Assembly: GCA_009760855.2 (NCBI GenBank)
Contig: WPIO01000044.1
Location: forward strand, 899,501-963,500
DNA length: 64,000 nt
Direction: 5' to 3'
Source: Cristatella mucedo
Taxonomy: Eukaryota; Bryozoa; Phylactolaemata; Cristatellidae
Made by a program: the position numbers and the translations under genes. This document shows, in pieces, positions 44,931 through 58,600 of this stretch. Below the pieces are notes generated by a model. It was not told the origin of the DNA and searched no databases. It worked only from the letters and a program-made list of their open reading frames with translations. Within the stretch, counting starts at the first letter, position 1. Each line of letters opens with the position of its first letter.

Positions 44931-45642
44931 AAACTCAGACAGCAGACTGGTTCTTGGCCGTCGCAAAGCAGAAGCGATAGCCGAGCGCCGTTTGAGTTCC
45001 AAAGAATTTACGCTGCATTCGTTCTTCTCGCTCTAAGTGAATTCATCGAACAATTATTTCATCAAAAATAATTTTATCAAAAACTAAATCATAAAAATGA
45101 TTTTAAAGGCGTAATTGCTCCATTTTTGGCATCTTTTAAAAGTTTTCTTCAGATCTTTCTCGATGAAGTGTAATGAAACGGCCCACATGCGACGGCTCAC
45201 GTACACTTTCGCTAGGATTTCAACAGATGAGTATCCCGCGACTCGACTACTTGCGCTCAATCGCCAGAAAGCGGCTGGATCGCCGTGAGCTGAGCACGCC
45301 GAGAAGGGCTTAGACGGGGTCAACCTACGGGTCAAGTTTTATTTTTACCTTTCGCCTTCACTTTGTTTTTGTTCTCATTTGATTGTACTTACTCTTGATT
45401 TAATTTCCGGTCAATTTTTTCAATAAAAGATGTTTAATGAAATACGTTTTTGATGAATTGATTTGATGAACCTTTCCTTCCCCGTTTTTCTGAAAACCTC
45501 GTGTGCAGTTCTATTTGTAGGCTTATCGATATTCCAAGTTCGGTCGGGGTCAACTGATGTTGAGAATGTCTCCTTGCTCCCATTAGAACGAGTTTCCACA
45601 CCAAGTTCAAGAAAATATACCAATTTTATTTCTAACCTACAC
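44931..45642. other. no recognised gene
   Basis: AT-rich stretch. The short minus frames at 45084-45335 and 45420-45722 (the latter runs into the SINE-2 copy) show no family pattern. Confidence 0.3.
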
Positions 45643-45812
45643 CAGCATCCGGAGGACTTTGCACAGTGTGTAAGGTGCTCTAACTTCACAACCCAAGTCA
45701 TTGGTTCGAGTCCTGCAGCCATTAATTCTTCATTGACCGCTGCAAGCTGGATCAGAGCCGCTAAGGCTCTTCTGTCGCTATATTATCGAGGTTTTTAAAT
45801 GAGATTATCTTT
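45643..45812 (+). mobile_element. SINE-2
   Basis: CAGTGTGTAAGGTGCTCTAA, TTGGTTCGAGTCCTGCAGCC (B box), GACCGCTGCAAGCTGGAT, AGCCGCTAAGGCTCTTCTGT, CGCTATATTATCGAGG. Confidence 0.8.
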
Positions 45813-46766
45813 TTTTGAGAACTCAATTGAATTACAATCCATATTGGACTTACATGTTAGCATGATTTATCAGCTCTATTTTGTTTTAATAAGTAATTGG
45901 GGTCGTTAGAGACTCATTCATACACGCAGGACTGGACGATTTCCCCTCCATGAACATTTCAAGGTCCATGGCAGCCTATTCAAGATAGTGCAACAAGTGC
46001 GATATTTGCAAATAGAATGCTCGTCAGAATGCCAGTGATTCGTGGAAGTATTGCAGCAGTCGTTGGGGCGATAATCCGCCGAATTCCCTTGAGAGGGCTG
46101 GTTGCTTGCCATCCGAGGGCTTGATCTATGCTCGACGATCATTGGTTGCGTATACGATAACTCCTTTCAATATTTAGGGAAATGCATAATCTGCATCTGA
46201 TTTTGAAAGAAGTTTCAGCTAGGGATTCACGAGTTCCTGGCTACCGTTTGCTATTTGGTGCAGTAATGCTATCCTCATCTCTTGAGAAATACGACTGGAA
46301 CGAATGAAACCAGAAAAGCAGAGCCGAAGTCAGCTGCAGTGGTGAACCGCAGTTGTATCGCGTGAGTACCGCGCGTGCTGACTAGAGATTTGGCTGACTC
46401 GCCTTTTTTCTGGAAGAACTTACGGGAAGTAGCTAAACTTGAAGGCCTGTGGGTTATCGTCCAGTTTTTCGAGCGGCCAACCATCCAAGAAGTCAAGGCT
46501 CCTGCAAGGTGATCGTGCCTCATTTAAACAAACACATTTAATATAATTAATCACCATTCAGATCATCCCGCGCTCGCACGCATCTGCCATCACTGTGGTC
46601 ATAATTGCCAAGGCGTCCTATTTCTCAACACAGAGTGATGTTAAATGAGTTAAAAAAGGGAAATCTGCAAGACTATTCGGATTCCTAGGGCGTTTGCTGC
46701 ATTGATTGGGTTAAAATTATGCCGCAGCGGCGAAATAGAATGAGCGCTTGAGAGTACCGTAGACTA
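45813..46766. other. no recognised gene or element
   Basis: Short frames only. Confidence 0.3.
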
Positions 46767-47832
46767 AATCCTGTCCTAAATAGGTGTTTTTAAGTTCTTT
46801 TTAAACGTGGTCAAGTCAGGGGATGTTGTGACACAAGTCGGGAGTGAGTTCCAGATTTTGGGAGCGTACAAACTAAATGCACGATCTCTAAAGGATTTGA
46901 GGTTTGTACGAGATATTGGTAAGCTGTTGGATTCCGAAAAGCAGGTGGTACGATGCTTGGCCTGGTGGAAGAGTAGATCTGATAGATAGGCTGGAGCCAA
47001 AGAATGAAGTGACCTAAAAGTGAGCGACAAAACTTTGAAGTCGATCCGTTGCTTGACTGGTAGCCAGTGCAGGTCGGCGAGAAGTGATGTGATGTGGCAA
47101 CTTCGACGCTCACGACAGACAAGCCTAGCTGCAGAGTTTCGCACCAGCTGTAAGTGCCTGAGTGCACATGTACCCTAGAGTAGGCGGACCCACTGACATT
47201 CGATATGTCGGGCTGGGCGTCGCCTTGCCCCGGAAGGGTAAAGCCTGGGGGTCAGCTCCCAGAGTTCCGAGGACGCGAACTGGGTAATACTTGCTCGCTC
47301 TCTTTCGGCGGAAGCTCTCGACGGTGTTGGACGTCCGCTCCGTCTACCACAGAGTACTCAGCTAGCCGGGTCTTGGACGGCGTATGCTTGTACTGGTGAG
47401 ACGGAGTCCTGCGACGGTGCGACTGTGGAAGCCGACTGAGCACTAACACGTTTGTTCGCGCTTGCGGCGTCATCCCGTGCCCCTGTAGTTTACCTTGTAT
47501 AGGAACTTCCTCCGTAGGCTTGTTTAGTGCCCTCCTTTGTATAGCGCATGCGTGTGTATTATATAAAGTGTTGTGTACCCGATTGATCCCGCGTGAACCA
47601 CTATTACCGGAGGGCCCGGCGTAACGACCCAGAACGGACATAGATAGTAGCGAGCCAAAGTGGGAGTTAGCCGCTGGCCCATTGAACTCGGTTACAAGTG
47701 CCTGAGTGCACATGCCGGTAGGCCAGCAAGCAGTGAGTTATAGAAGTCAAGACGGGATATCACAAATGCATGGACCAACTTAGACGTGATATCCTTACCT
47801 AAACAAGCCCGAAATTTTAGCGATGTTATGTT
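46767..47832 (-). mobile_element. LINE-A RT C-terminal copy split by an unknown insertion
   Basis: Segments 46767-47170 and 47696-47832 join into one LINE-A stretch on the minus strand (RRSCHITSLLADLHWLPVKQ, then ...LVHAFVISRLDFYNSLLAGL equivalent). The usual 3' hairpin and ATT tail are absent: the left end stops in the ACCTATTTAGGACAG region. Confidence 0.88.
47171..47695. mobile_element. 525-bp insertion of unknown class with a 19-bp target duplication
   Basis: LINE-A bases 47152-47170 (AAGTGCCTGAGTGCACATG) recur exactly at 47696-47714, so 47171-47695 is an insertion. No A-rich or microsatellite tail, no LINE/SINE similarity, no long frame. Shifting the border gives TGTACCC...GGTTACA ends, LTR-like, but a 16-19 bp duplication is too long for a usual LTR element. 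A TATATAAAG-like box lies near 47563. Confidence 0.85.
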
Positions 47833-48687
47833 TCATGCGATACCCAACAAAGTAAATATATTTCTAACAAAAATGCTATCTGAAAAAGCACTAGCCTCAT
47901 TATTAGCCATAGGAAGTGGTACACTGGTACAGCTCCACGATAAGAAATGTCAAGGAGATATATCAATAAATGGCTGAAGCTGAAAAATCACAGGAATGAG
48001 GGGAAATGTATAAGTGTCTGAGCTCGGAACGTCGCATCAAAAGTAGAAATAAGTTATGGTTCTGAACCGATATTTGAAAGGAGCAGACAGTGCCTCTTAG
48101 GAGGAAAGCGAGACAAACCAGACCAAAAAGCAGGCTTAAAAAAATGGTAGAAAGAGCAGTCGACGAACCTCACAGCATCATGCGTGCGTAACCCAGAAGC
48201 TGACACGGGTAAATTCTAAAGCATTACTCAGCTACTTTTGGCTAACAGGGATTTAAAGCCTGCTTGTTGTTGTGGCAACCTTTGCTCGATATGGCCAGCA
48301 CCTCTAGTGCTAGTTCTAATGCGGGTGCGAGGAAACTTATTTAACCTTGTGAACTCGGTCGGCATCCAATGCTGGTTCTCAGAGCTGAGAAGACTGTGAT
48401 ACATTCAACAGAGAATATTTGGCCATAACATCGCACTGCCAATGACCAGACTTATACCAGTATCAACTGCTTCCAAAGTCGCGGAATCATTTCTTATCTA
48501 TTCAAATTATGCGTAGCACGATCTCAAGACGATTGTATTAGCTAGTTTAATTATTATATTGCATATAATGTACCTAATGGATTGTATACATGCAAGCAAT
48601 TAAATATGCTTTTTATAAGAACAGTTTATGTTTCCTTATCAGCGTAGGTGTTGAGTAAGGGTGCAATATCAAATAAAAAAAAAGTAA
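47833..48687. other. no recognised gene or element
   Basis: Nothing recognised. Confidence 0.3.
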
Positions 48688-48775
48688 AAAATAAAGATCA
48701 GCTAATTCAACAGCCTCACTTTTATGGCGGCAGAAGAGCCTTAGCGGCTATCGGCCAGCGTGCAGAGAGCCATAA
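48688..48775 (-). mobile_element. SINE-2 3' part
   Basis: Reverse orientation of GATAGCCGCTAAGGCTCTTC, TGCCGCCATAAAAGTGAGGC, TGTTGAATTAGCTGATC. Confidence 0.7.
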
Positions 48776-49308
48776 GAATTGCCTGCTTAAGAACGAGCTG
48801 ACGCCGCACAATCTGAGTAGTGATGTGCCGGCACCTTACTGCTGACCTATGACATGGCGGCTAAATACCTTCGCAGACTGGACAGGAGCTAACTTTAAAG
48901 TCCGCAACCCGCAATTGTCACCTTAGCAAAATTTACGTTACCAGCCAGCCACTAAATGGACTCACAAAAGACAAACAGGAGCACTACAAAAAAGCAATTA
49001 TTTAACAACCCAGTAGAATCAGTTACCGGTGTCCTCGGAAACCAGCATGCATCTGCAGAAAGGCAAGCCAAACTTAACAATATTCGTGCCGTAACAATCG
49101 CAGAAAGTAGATCTAAAAGCTGGGGCTGTATGCTAAGTCGCAATCTGAAAAAGTGGTAACTGAATCGAAAGCTGGTGGCATATTTGCTGCGTGTTTTTTT
49201 AAGTATATACAACTTTCTGCACGGAATTTTTTGAATTATTCACTTTTTAGTATATTTTCCGCTATTAGAGGACAATTAGCATTCCGAGCTTTTAAGTAAG
49301 GGAAACGT
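48776..49308. other. no recognised gene or element
   Basis: Short frames on both strands (48956-49159 plus, 48952-49212 minus) without a family pattern. Confidence 0.3.
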
Positions 49309-49429
49309 CTACGCAGGATCAATTCCAAGCAGAACCCTTTGAACAGCAGTTGGGCATCTGGGGCCACAGGGCAGCTGCGGAGGAGGCGGCTCGGGCTCAG
49401 CCTTTGAGTCCAGAGAGATGCCATCTTCC
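49309..49429 (-). CDS. possible terminal exon of the CNBD2-like gene
   Basis: A strong acceptor (cgcttttctttttgcaag) opens a frame EDGISLDSKA EPEPPPPQLP ... VLLGIDPA ending in TAG at 49311-49309. It fits in phase only if exon f uses its GTCGGT donor. The proline-rich end is not a family block I recognise, so it may be a short alternative end or spurious. Confidence 0.25.
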
Positions 49430-49664
49430 CTTGCAAAAAGAAAAGCGCCGCACGATCACGAGGAGTCCCTTTACCTCTACGCTGCGGCCCGCCGGACGCC
49501 CTCCTATGCTCAGTGCATCTCGCGTGAAGCTTTGCACGGCAGCTTCGGGTGCCGCCATCAAAGCGCAATGTTCAAAGATTCATATTTAACTCCAAGGCCA
49601 TCGAAATGGCACTCCCTACAGATTTTAGCTACAAAAAAGCTGCGAACGCAGCATGAAGGCGCAC

Positions 49665-49739
49665 CGACCTCATGAATGCCTCGTGATCTGGGTCTGTCAT
49701 CCTTCGTGCTCCGCCTGACAAGAACGTTTTCTCGTAAGC
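49665..49739 (-). CDS. CNBD2: CNBD2-like exon f
   Basis: AYEKTFLSGG ARRMTDPDHE AFMRS. Acceptor ...ccgtttgcag. Two donors are possible: GTGCGC after 49665 (phase 0, used here) or GTCGGT after 49669 (phase 2). Confidence 0.68.
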
Positions 49740-52700
49740 CTGCAAACGGAAATGTTAGAGCAGCATACGCTAACGCAAGCACGCACGTGCACACTCTCAG
49801 AAAGGCGCGAATACCCACACCCCCACAAACAGAAACACACATACCTACCCACTCATCAACCAAGCCACCAACACGAGCGCCTACACGCACGCTAGCTGCA
49901 GGAGTTGGCGGATGCCCCCAGACCTTTTGACGCTTTCAGCACCAAATTTCGTGCATTGACTGACTGACTCATTGTCTCTTGTGGCTCATGTGCATGGCCC
50001 TACCCACATCAAGGGTCACACACTCGACCAGATTTTCTCATACAACTGCACTTTGTCATCACCAATTATTACTAAATCCTGCTTATCTGACCACATGCAG
50101 ATCTCATTCAATCTACAGTGTGTGCCCACATCCTCCTCTAAAATAACTTGTGAATCGCGAAACCTCAAGACCCTTGACATCAATGCTGTCCGTGCGAGAA
50201 TATCTGCTTCGACTCTGCTGCTCAGTCCTCCCTCCGATCTGTCATCATTGGTAGATAGCTACAAAAAGACACTAGCTGACACGCTCGACGAGTTTGCACC
50301 TCTGACAAAGCGCACTGTGCGCCCCCACCCAGACGGCCTATGGTTTGCCGCAGACATTAAACTAGCTAGGTCTACTAAACGAAAGATTGAAAAAACATGC
50401 AAAAGATCCGGACTAACTGTCCATCGACAGGCATATGAAGACTACTGTAAGTCGTACCAATCGATCCTAGCAAAGGCCAAGTCTAGCTTCTATAGAAACA
50501 TTGTTGAATCACAGATGCACAATCCAAAAATGCCGATGTCGACAATAAACCATCTCCTCAACCGTTCCCAGATTAGCTCCTTACCTGATGATCCTTGTGA
50601 TGATCTAGCCAATCGCTTCTCTCGATTCTTTGTGCAGAAGATAGACAAGATCAGGGAATCCATCCCTGCGATGACAACCTCCCCACTAGAATGCTGTTCC
50701 TCGGTTCCTGGCTGCACCTCAATGTCTGCATTTAAGCAAGTCACTAGTGATCTAGTCCTAAAGTTCGTATCCCTATCAAAGAAGACAAAAAGTCCTCTGG
50801 ACCCTATTCCCACTGTCCTGCTCCTATGTTGCATTGATCTGCTGCTGCCATGCATAACTAACATCATTAGCATGTCATTAGCCTCGGGTCATGTCCCAGC
50901 ACCTTTCAAAAAAGCTGTAGTCAGGCCACTTCTCAAGAAAGCGACACTAGACCAAGAGAACTTAAGCAACTACCGCCCAGTCTCCCTTCTACCATTTCTA
51001 TCAAAGACACTGGAACGGGTCGTGGCGGACCAGCTAAACTCATATATCGAAACCTCACACCTTGCTAGTAAGTTCCAGTCTGGCTTTAGAGCTAATCACT
51101 CCACAGAGTCATCATTGCTTAGGGTATGCAACGACCTACTTAGGAATGCAGACATGGGTAGAGTGTCTCTGCTTGTTTTGCTCGATCTTTCGGCAGCTTT
51201 TGATACCATCGATCACAAAGTTCTTCTAGAGCGCCTCTCATCTCGCCTGGGCATCACTGGCACTGCTCTGCAGTGGTTCAGGTCCTATCTCAGTGGGAGA
51301 CTCCAGAGTATCGACGTGAATGGACAAAGATCATCTGAAGTACCTCTGAAATATGGAGTACCTCAGGGCTCCGTGCTAGGTCCGGTTCTTTTCACGGTTT
51401 ATACTCTCCCTCTTGCTGATGTGATTGCCAAGCACAATCTAGGCTTTCACTTCTATGCAGATGACACTCAGTTGTACCTTTTCTTTGATCTCTCCCAGCC
51501 TTCGAGCATCTCAAATTCTCTAAACTTACTTGCTGCATGCATTGATGACATCCGCACATGGATGGCAGCAAATTTTCTAAAACTAAACGATGATAAAACT
51601 AACTTACTAGTTATGGGCAAACCCAGCGTGATTCAGAAATTGGAAAGGCTGATGCTCAAAATTGGCTCTGCCAGCATATCTCCAGTTGAATCAGCTCGAA
51701 ATCTAGGTGTCATATTCCAATGCGACCTCTCGTTAGACGACCATATCAGCTCTACGGTCAAATCTGCCTATTTTCAGCTTCATAATATTGCTAAAATTCG
51801 GGCTTCTTTAGATAAGGATACCACGTCCAAGTTGGTCCATGCATTCGTGACATCTCGTCTCGACTTCTGCAACTCACTGCTTACTGGCCTACCGGTATGT
51901 GCGATCAGGCGATTGCAGCTGGTGCAAAACTCAGCAGCTAGGCTTGTCTGTCGTGAGCGTCGCAGTTGCCACATTACTCCACTTTTCGCCGACCTGCACT
52001 GGCTACCAGTCAAGCAACGGATTGACTTCAAGGTTTTGTCGCTCACTTTTAGGTCACTTCATTCTTTGGCTCCAGCCTATCTCTCCGACATATTCCCCCA
52101 TCAGGCCAAGCATTGTAGCACCCGCTTTTCGGAATCCAACAGTCTAGAAATACCTCGTACAAACCTCCAATCCTTTGGAGACCGTGCATTTAGTTCGTAT
52201 GCTCCCAAAGCCTGGAACTCTCTCCGACCTGCGTCAGAACATCCCCTGACCGGACCACATTTAAAAGGAACCTAAAAACACACCTATTTAGGACAGCATT
52301 CAGTGGGTCCCTGTGATTCGTCCTCGATGTGCTTATGCGTGCTGACACTGTGCATGCTGCCACAAACCACATGCGCATGCTGACCCTGTGCATGTCACCC
52401 CTAACCATGTTATTCATTTTGTTTGTTTTTCAAGGATGATTTTACTTACCATTTAATTGCATTTCCCTTTGCAGAAACTGTAAAGCGCCTAGAAAGAGAT
52501 TGAGTTCTCTGAGGGCGCTTTATCAAGTACATTATTATAATAATTATTATTATTATTATTAGACCTTCCCCCTCCCCCGTGCCACTCTGGTGCTCCGCAC
52601 TCATGGACTCGCTCGCTGCCCATGCACGTGCATGTACCTTTCGCACATACACAGATACAATCATATATTCATATACTGTTTATATATACATGCCTACCAA

Positions 52701-52794
52701 TGGATGTATAAAGTTAAATAAATAAATATATATATATATATATAACTTTATATATATATATATATTTAACTTTATATATATATATATTTAACTT

Positions 52795-52845
<51 letters not shown>

Positions 52846-55643
52846 CTGCGTATATAAAGTATCCAGCTCGTAGCAATATGTTATACGTGAGACCTTACCT
52901 CCGTGGATATGCTTATAAGTTCTACTGCCGTTTTTGACAGTACAGTTGATTGCCTTTTCGTCTGATTAATTATGGCTAATTCCTACAAAATTGTGTGAAA
53001 GATTTCATATAAACTGGCTTAGTGCGCTTAGTAGCACTTTCAAATGAGCTCCATTTAAAATATGGCTCTCATTCGTGGTGAGCCGTCCGATCTTAAAATT
53101 TTGATTAGCTCTTTCCGGTCATTGTACGGACGGGTATCTAGTAATGTACTGCATGCACTCTTAGAAAACTGCATATGTGAAAACTGAGTAACTTTTTCGT
53201 CGAGAGCAAGCAAAATTCAGCGGCAAGCTGATTAATGTTAGCCATTTATATGCAAAGTTTAGCGTGCTTGTCAGACGGAAGCGCAAAGCTGCGTCCAGAG
53301 GTTATCGGATGACTTACACCAAAATTTTCGCCATGGCTGAGGTTGCACTGAAACTCTGCCGGCCCTCCTTCTGTACGCTGCACTAATACGGACACTACAA
53401 ATAGAGAAAACTGCATCGAGCTCACTAGCGCGAGGAGCAAAGAGACATACGGGCCACCACTTCTATATGGACGCGGATACCAAGTACTTACCAGTTCCGT
53501 AAAATACGTAGTAAAAAGCCTGCGGTGAATGGCCTTGTTTAAGGAGTACTCGCTTTGGTTCATAGCTGCAAAAACATTCGTTCTCTTGCTTAGCGGGTTA
53601 TCTGACAGTGAATTGTTGATTCAGGAGCGTAGCCGGTAATTCGCAAACAGAATTCGAATCTTTGAATTAAAGAGCTGACCCTTGACCTTGCGCGAGGCAG
53701 CGAGTCGCAGCGAATGGCGCGACACCTGTACGCCCCCTTCGGGGTGTGCCGCCTGACTCGATGGAGCTACCCGGGAGTTCCGTGGCGACGACCTTGCAAC
53801 GTCCTGACGTCTGTTTGAGCGATGCGCATTTAAGCATTAAACAGTACATGAGTGCACGAACATCTAGAATTATCCGCAAAGTTTGAGAAGCTTTAGAGAA
53901 CTTGTTTTAAGGAGATTTATCTTTAGATGTGGCCATAAATTACAGCAGTAATACGTAAACCGTCTTATTAATGACCGGATAATTACTTCACTAAGCATCG
54001 CAATGAGAATGCATCCAGTTATTATTCTATCGACAAATTACCCACAAGTTTTTAGTTAGAGTCACTTGGAACAGAAATGCAAAGCCTTTTTTTTATCGGA
54101 GCACGGCTTTTTCTTTTATCTTTATCAGCGTCGAGACAATTACGGGTGGAACTAAGGCAGCTTATAGGCTGGTGGGGATAATTTGTTATCCCAGAGAATC
54201 GACCACGCGTCTCCTTTGCTAAAGGAGCTTCACTAGTTTCCGGTTGATCAACCGACACAGGGTAAAGTTCGTACACTGACGCACTAGGCCCTCTTCGGTT
54301 TGGCTCTTTCATACCTAGCCGAACTCCTGTGCTAGTTTCAGCCTCCTCGTGACCTCAGGTCCTCTATGGACAATAAATTAACTGTTTTATTCCTCCGCAT
54401 ATAGACCGTTGGTAGCAAAGCTTTTGGTCTGGAGAACCTAGAATGTGGAACTCATTTCCATAATTCTTACGCAACGACATCTATTTTCCTCCTGCCGACT
54501 AGGGCGCATCCTTTCCAGCAGTTCTGAGCCGCTACTTCCAGGCTACCTCACTTCTTCGACTGCCCTCCTGACTCAGCTACGCTTCTCAATTTCTCTTTTA
54601 TGCGTCAGGTGAAGTCTTTCAGCTACATTACATTAAAATTACAATTAAATTTAATACAATTACACTAAATTACGCGATTTGCGCTCCTATGAGGATAGAA
54701 TTACCTATATCATATTCTTATGAGCTTAGATTTGAAAGTCCTCGTGCCACCCATAGGTGACGGTTATAAAGTCAAAGCAAGATACTGCACAATTGTGTGC
54801 ACTAAGCATTTACTTCTAGTGCAAACCAGTTCTGACTCAAATAGGTAGTGAAAGAAAGATATATATCTTCATTTTCCTGAGATGGAATCAAGAGAATGCA
54901 AGCATGATGACGCATTTTTCTACGCTTAGAAGAACTGATCAATACCACGCTTCATCGACTTCCTCTAGCTTTAAGTGATCAAAAATAAAGACTCGCATAC
55001 AATACTGAATCATTTTATGCTAATTAAAATGTGATTTGAGTTGTATTGCAGTATAATTTACTATTATGGTTAAATACGTAAAATACAATGTATATAAAAT
55101 AGAAAGTAATTTTTTTTATTGAAGACCAGACGTTTTGCCATAGCGGTCTCTGTAAAACTTTTGAAAAATACACGTACGTACATTTCAAATTTAGCGGCGT
55201 CCTGCTAAAAATGTAAAGTCTGTGTGGATTAATAGCCATTTTATATATCTTTGAGTCTTAAGCAGGTGAAAAATAATAATTACTACCAAGGAACAAGGAG
55301 AAAATAAAAATATATCACGCACTCTGCTATTCGGCACGTAACTAACACTTCGCGCAAGTCAAAAAAGCCCCGAGGTAGAATTGCTTACATTGTTCTCTCT
55401 CACATGGGAGTCTCCACCTCTCCGCCTTTTCTCCTCCGTGCGCTTATATTGAGGCGACATATATTCTCTTTTAATTCACAATCCTTTGAAACTCCATCTA
55501 GAACCATTATCGGATAAGTTCATTTAGCTTTTTTGGGACATGCGTGGGTAAATTCATTTTAACGGATTAATTTTTCTCGATTTAACAATTTCATATATAT
55601 AATATTGAATATTGAACATATACATAATATATATAAACATATA

Positions 55644-55674
<31 letters not shown>

Positions 55675-58600
55675 TGATTTCTGCAGGAAATTTATCCACG
55701 ACCTTGTTCGTGAAGGGCGAGCACCTCACAGCTGGAATCTCTCTCTCTCTCTCTCAAACAATGACGAAGTAGCTTGAACCGCATTTAAGACACAGATGTA
55801 AATCTGAATGAGAGACATTCGTGAATAAATAAAAGCAAGCAACGCTCACCTTTCCAGCATGCCATATTGAGCGATGTTCTTCTGCATCCTGATCGGATAC
55901 TCTGCTATTGACCGGCACGATCGAAGAGCGATGACGGCCTTCAAGAATCAAATGCCAAAATCATTCTAAGCAAGGCATCTCATTATACTAGGCAATGCAA
56001 GGTCACGTTTGCACAGTATGCTCATCTAAACGGAAGGGGTTGATCCACGAACCGATATCATTATAGCGTATCGCCAGGCTAGCCAAATTTTGGACAAATA
56101 ATTGCACGCGGCAGAAAGAAGCGAGGTTGCGGGACCGGCGAGCGTCTCCGGGTTCTGCAGCAGTCTCTGCCGTATCGTCTAGAAAGCTCAACTCAAAAGG
56201 GAGGGGGAGCCTACTATCCAGCCACCCAATGTCTGCCTTAGCTCATGCTACCTGCGAATGCCCGTATCAGCTTGTCCTTCACGAAAACTGCTGCTTGACG
56301 ACCGGTCAGTTTCTGCCTATTATATATTATATTATTATATATAATTACTCTTGTGAGAACCTTTGCCTTCATTGAATTGGATCTAAATTGTCTACCTTGT
56401 TTATCGAAGGCGTTTTCGGATGTGACTGCGGTGTCAGCGCCCTCCAGCTTCTTTGTGAGAGCTTCTCATCATTGGAGATTAGCGCGCGATCACTTGTCTA
56501 AGCTAACTATTTAAGAGCAAGGCAGTGCCTGCTCTTTGTCAGCTACCTTTTTGAAGTCTCAGACAACGGGGGGGGGTGAGATGAGTGGACATGGATCTCT
56601 CAACGACCACGGACGAAACGGCTTGGTGACGAGAAAGAGGTTGGGAACGCTGCTGGCAGACATTTTTCGTTAAATTAGCCCACACATTATCGTGGATTAA
56701 TGTTTTGTATTCTTATTTCCCAGTCGGGCAAGCAGTATTCTGCGTAATTTTCCAAAGTTAGGGAATAGCGTGGCGCAGCTATTCCAGATACAAGTTTCCC
56801 CTGGAAGTGCTGGCTCTTCACGAGCCCCATCGTGGGTTCGAGTCCTGCAGTGGGCGAACCTTTACTGCCAACTGCAAGCGGTGGTGATAGCCGCTAAGGC
56901 TCTTCTGCCGCTATACAAATGAGGGGGTTAAATCAGCTGATAATTTTTCACAGGTACGTTTAATTTGTAGAGAGGGCCTTGGTAGCCCTGAAGGTAAGAT
57001 GCTCGCTCTTCACGACCAAGGTCGTGGGTTCAAATCCTGCAGGGGCAATCTCTTTCTGCCAACTGCAAGCGGTTGTGATAGCCGTAAAGGCTCTTCTGCC
57101 GCTTTATATATGAGGCTGTTAAATCAGCTAATATTTACCCGTTATTTATCGAGGCACTGGGGTCTCCTGAAAAGGTCACCAGTAGCCTCAAGTGATGCCG
57201 CTAGTGACCACCCTTAGTGTTCAGACCTTAGTCGGCTGGCTGGATCTCTGCCAAGCTCAACAAGGTGACCCAGTGCAGGGATCCATTTCCAATATTAGCA
57301 CACTGTAAATATGACCAGGTTGGAGCAATTGTCTCGGCGAGTGTGTGCGATGAGTGTCGAGTGATATAAATCCGCACTAGAGGCGCAGCGACATTGTGCG
57401 CCTGCAAATAAAGTTTCGGTAAGATCATCCTATTCCAGTGTTTGACAAATCGATTCAACATGCGCCTGTGACCCCACGACCGCAGTAACCGTAAGATCTC
57501 GCTTGGAATGCTCTAGACGAAGCATTCTACCTATCGTGCCCTACTCTCTCGAGCCGTACAGGAATTAGGGAGTCAGCGACCACTCCGCTTGGCTAACAGT
57601 TGGAGACAATTACAGCCCCAGGATGATTAGACCTGCTAACTTAAAACGAAAGAACCATTTCACAATTTCAACCCTGGGATTGGAAATTACGTTATAGGGG
57701 TGACCCGCTAAACTCACTTGAGGTTATGGATTTCAATAGACTTTCATTGGATCTCTCTGGTATAAAATGAATGGCTCTTTAAAACCCTGATCGAGTATAG
57801 TTCAGATATTTCGCTGAGAGGGTGTATGCCGCGCATTTTAAGCAGCCGGCCGTAGTCTGGAAGCCTCAGCTATGACGGCTGGCTCAGCCTTCATGTTCAC
57901 AACGCTGTACCTGAATGGCACTGCTAACTTAAAGCGTTCGTTCAATCGGCTCCAAAGTACCGGTCATTCACTGGTCGCACACTATAAAATGATTCAGGGA
58001 TTTCTTTCCAGGAAAATGGTGCATGCGTATGAAGCCGCTGACTGCAGTAGATGCGAGCGCCTGGGAGCGCCTGTTTGAGATGCCGGTATCTGGCAGAAAG
58101 TAGGTGGAGAAGATTATTCATTGCCCTGTATGCCAAGCCATTCAACCCGACCTCTCGTTCGTGCGCGTGTACATATTTAAAGTAGGTTTAGACGATTAGC
58201 TGTTGCAGATGTCTTGCAGCGGAGCCCGCCCTTCTCCGCTGGGAGAGGCAATTAGTTGACGTCAGTCCGACCCAGTAACTGAAACTATTATGAGCTTCTG
58301 GAGAAATACGCAGTTGTCACCTAGGGAGAGAAAGCAAGAGGGTAGTGGAAGCCACAAGGATACATGGTTAAGGTTCGACAGTAGCGGGTAGAACGTCGTG
58401 GGTAGAGTGCTGAGGTAGAGAGTAAGAGTCTAGCAGTAGGCAAGTGGAGCAGTGGAGCAAGCCGGTAGACGTAGGAAACAGAGAGCGAAAATAAGGGCAG
58501 AGATTAGAGGAAGATATGATTGAGGGCGCCGATGGTCAGAGCCGCTGCTGACGATTGGTATAGGGGAAACTTCGGGGAATGGCCCGGACACGCTTCCAAG

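Noticed and set aside
49320-49600. Exon pair joined by a 45-bp intron on the minus strand
   Set aside because: The intron would be unusually short and the joined frame ends quickly without a family block; only the terminal-exon candidate was kept, at low confidence.
55754-55951. 65-codon minus-strand frame (ILEGRHRSSIVPVN)
   Set aside because: It looked like a cNMP-binding strand, but an in-frame stop precedes it; the neighbouring frame carries the true exon b of the CNBD2-like gene.
56820-57070. tRNA-like sequences with good B boxes
   Set aside because: They are the heads of SINE-2 copies, shown by the shared body and tail, not functional tRNA genes.
57217-57450. Possible LTR around an AATAAAG
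   Set aside because: No matching TG...CA ends or target duplication could be located.
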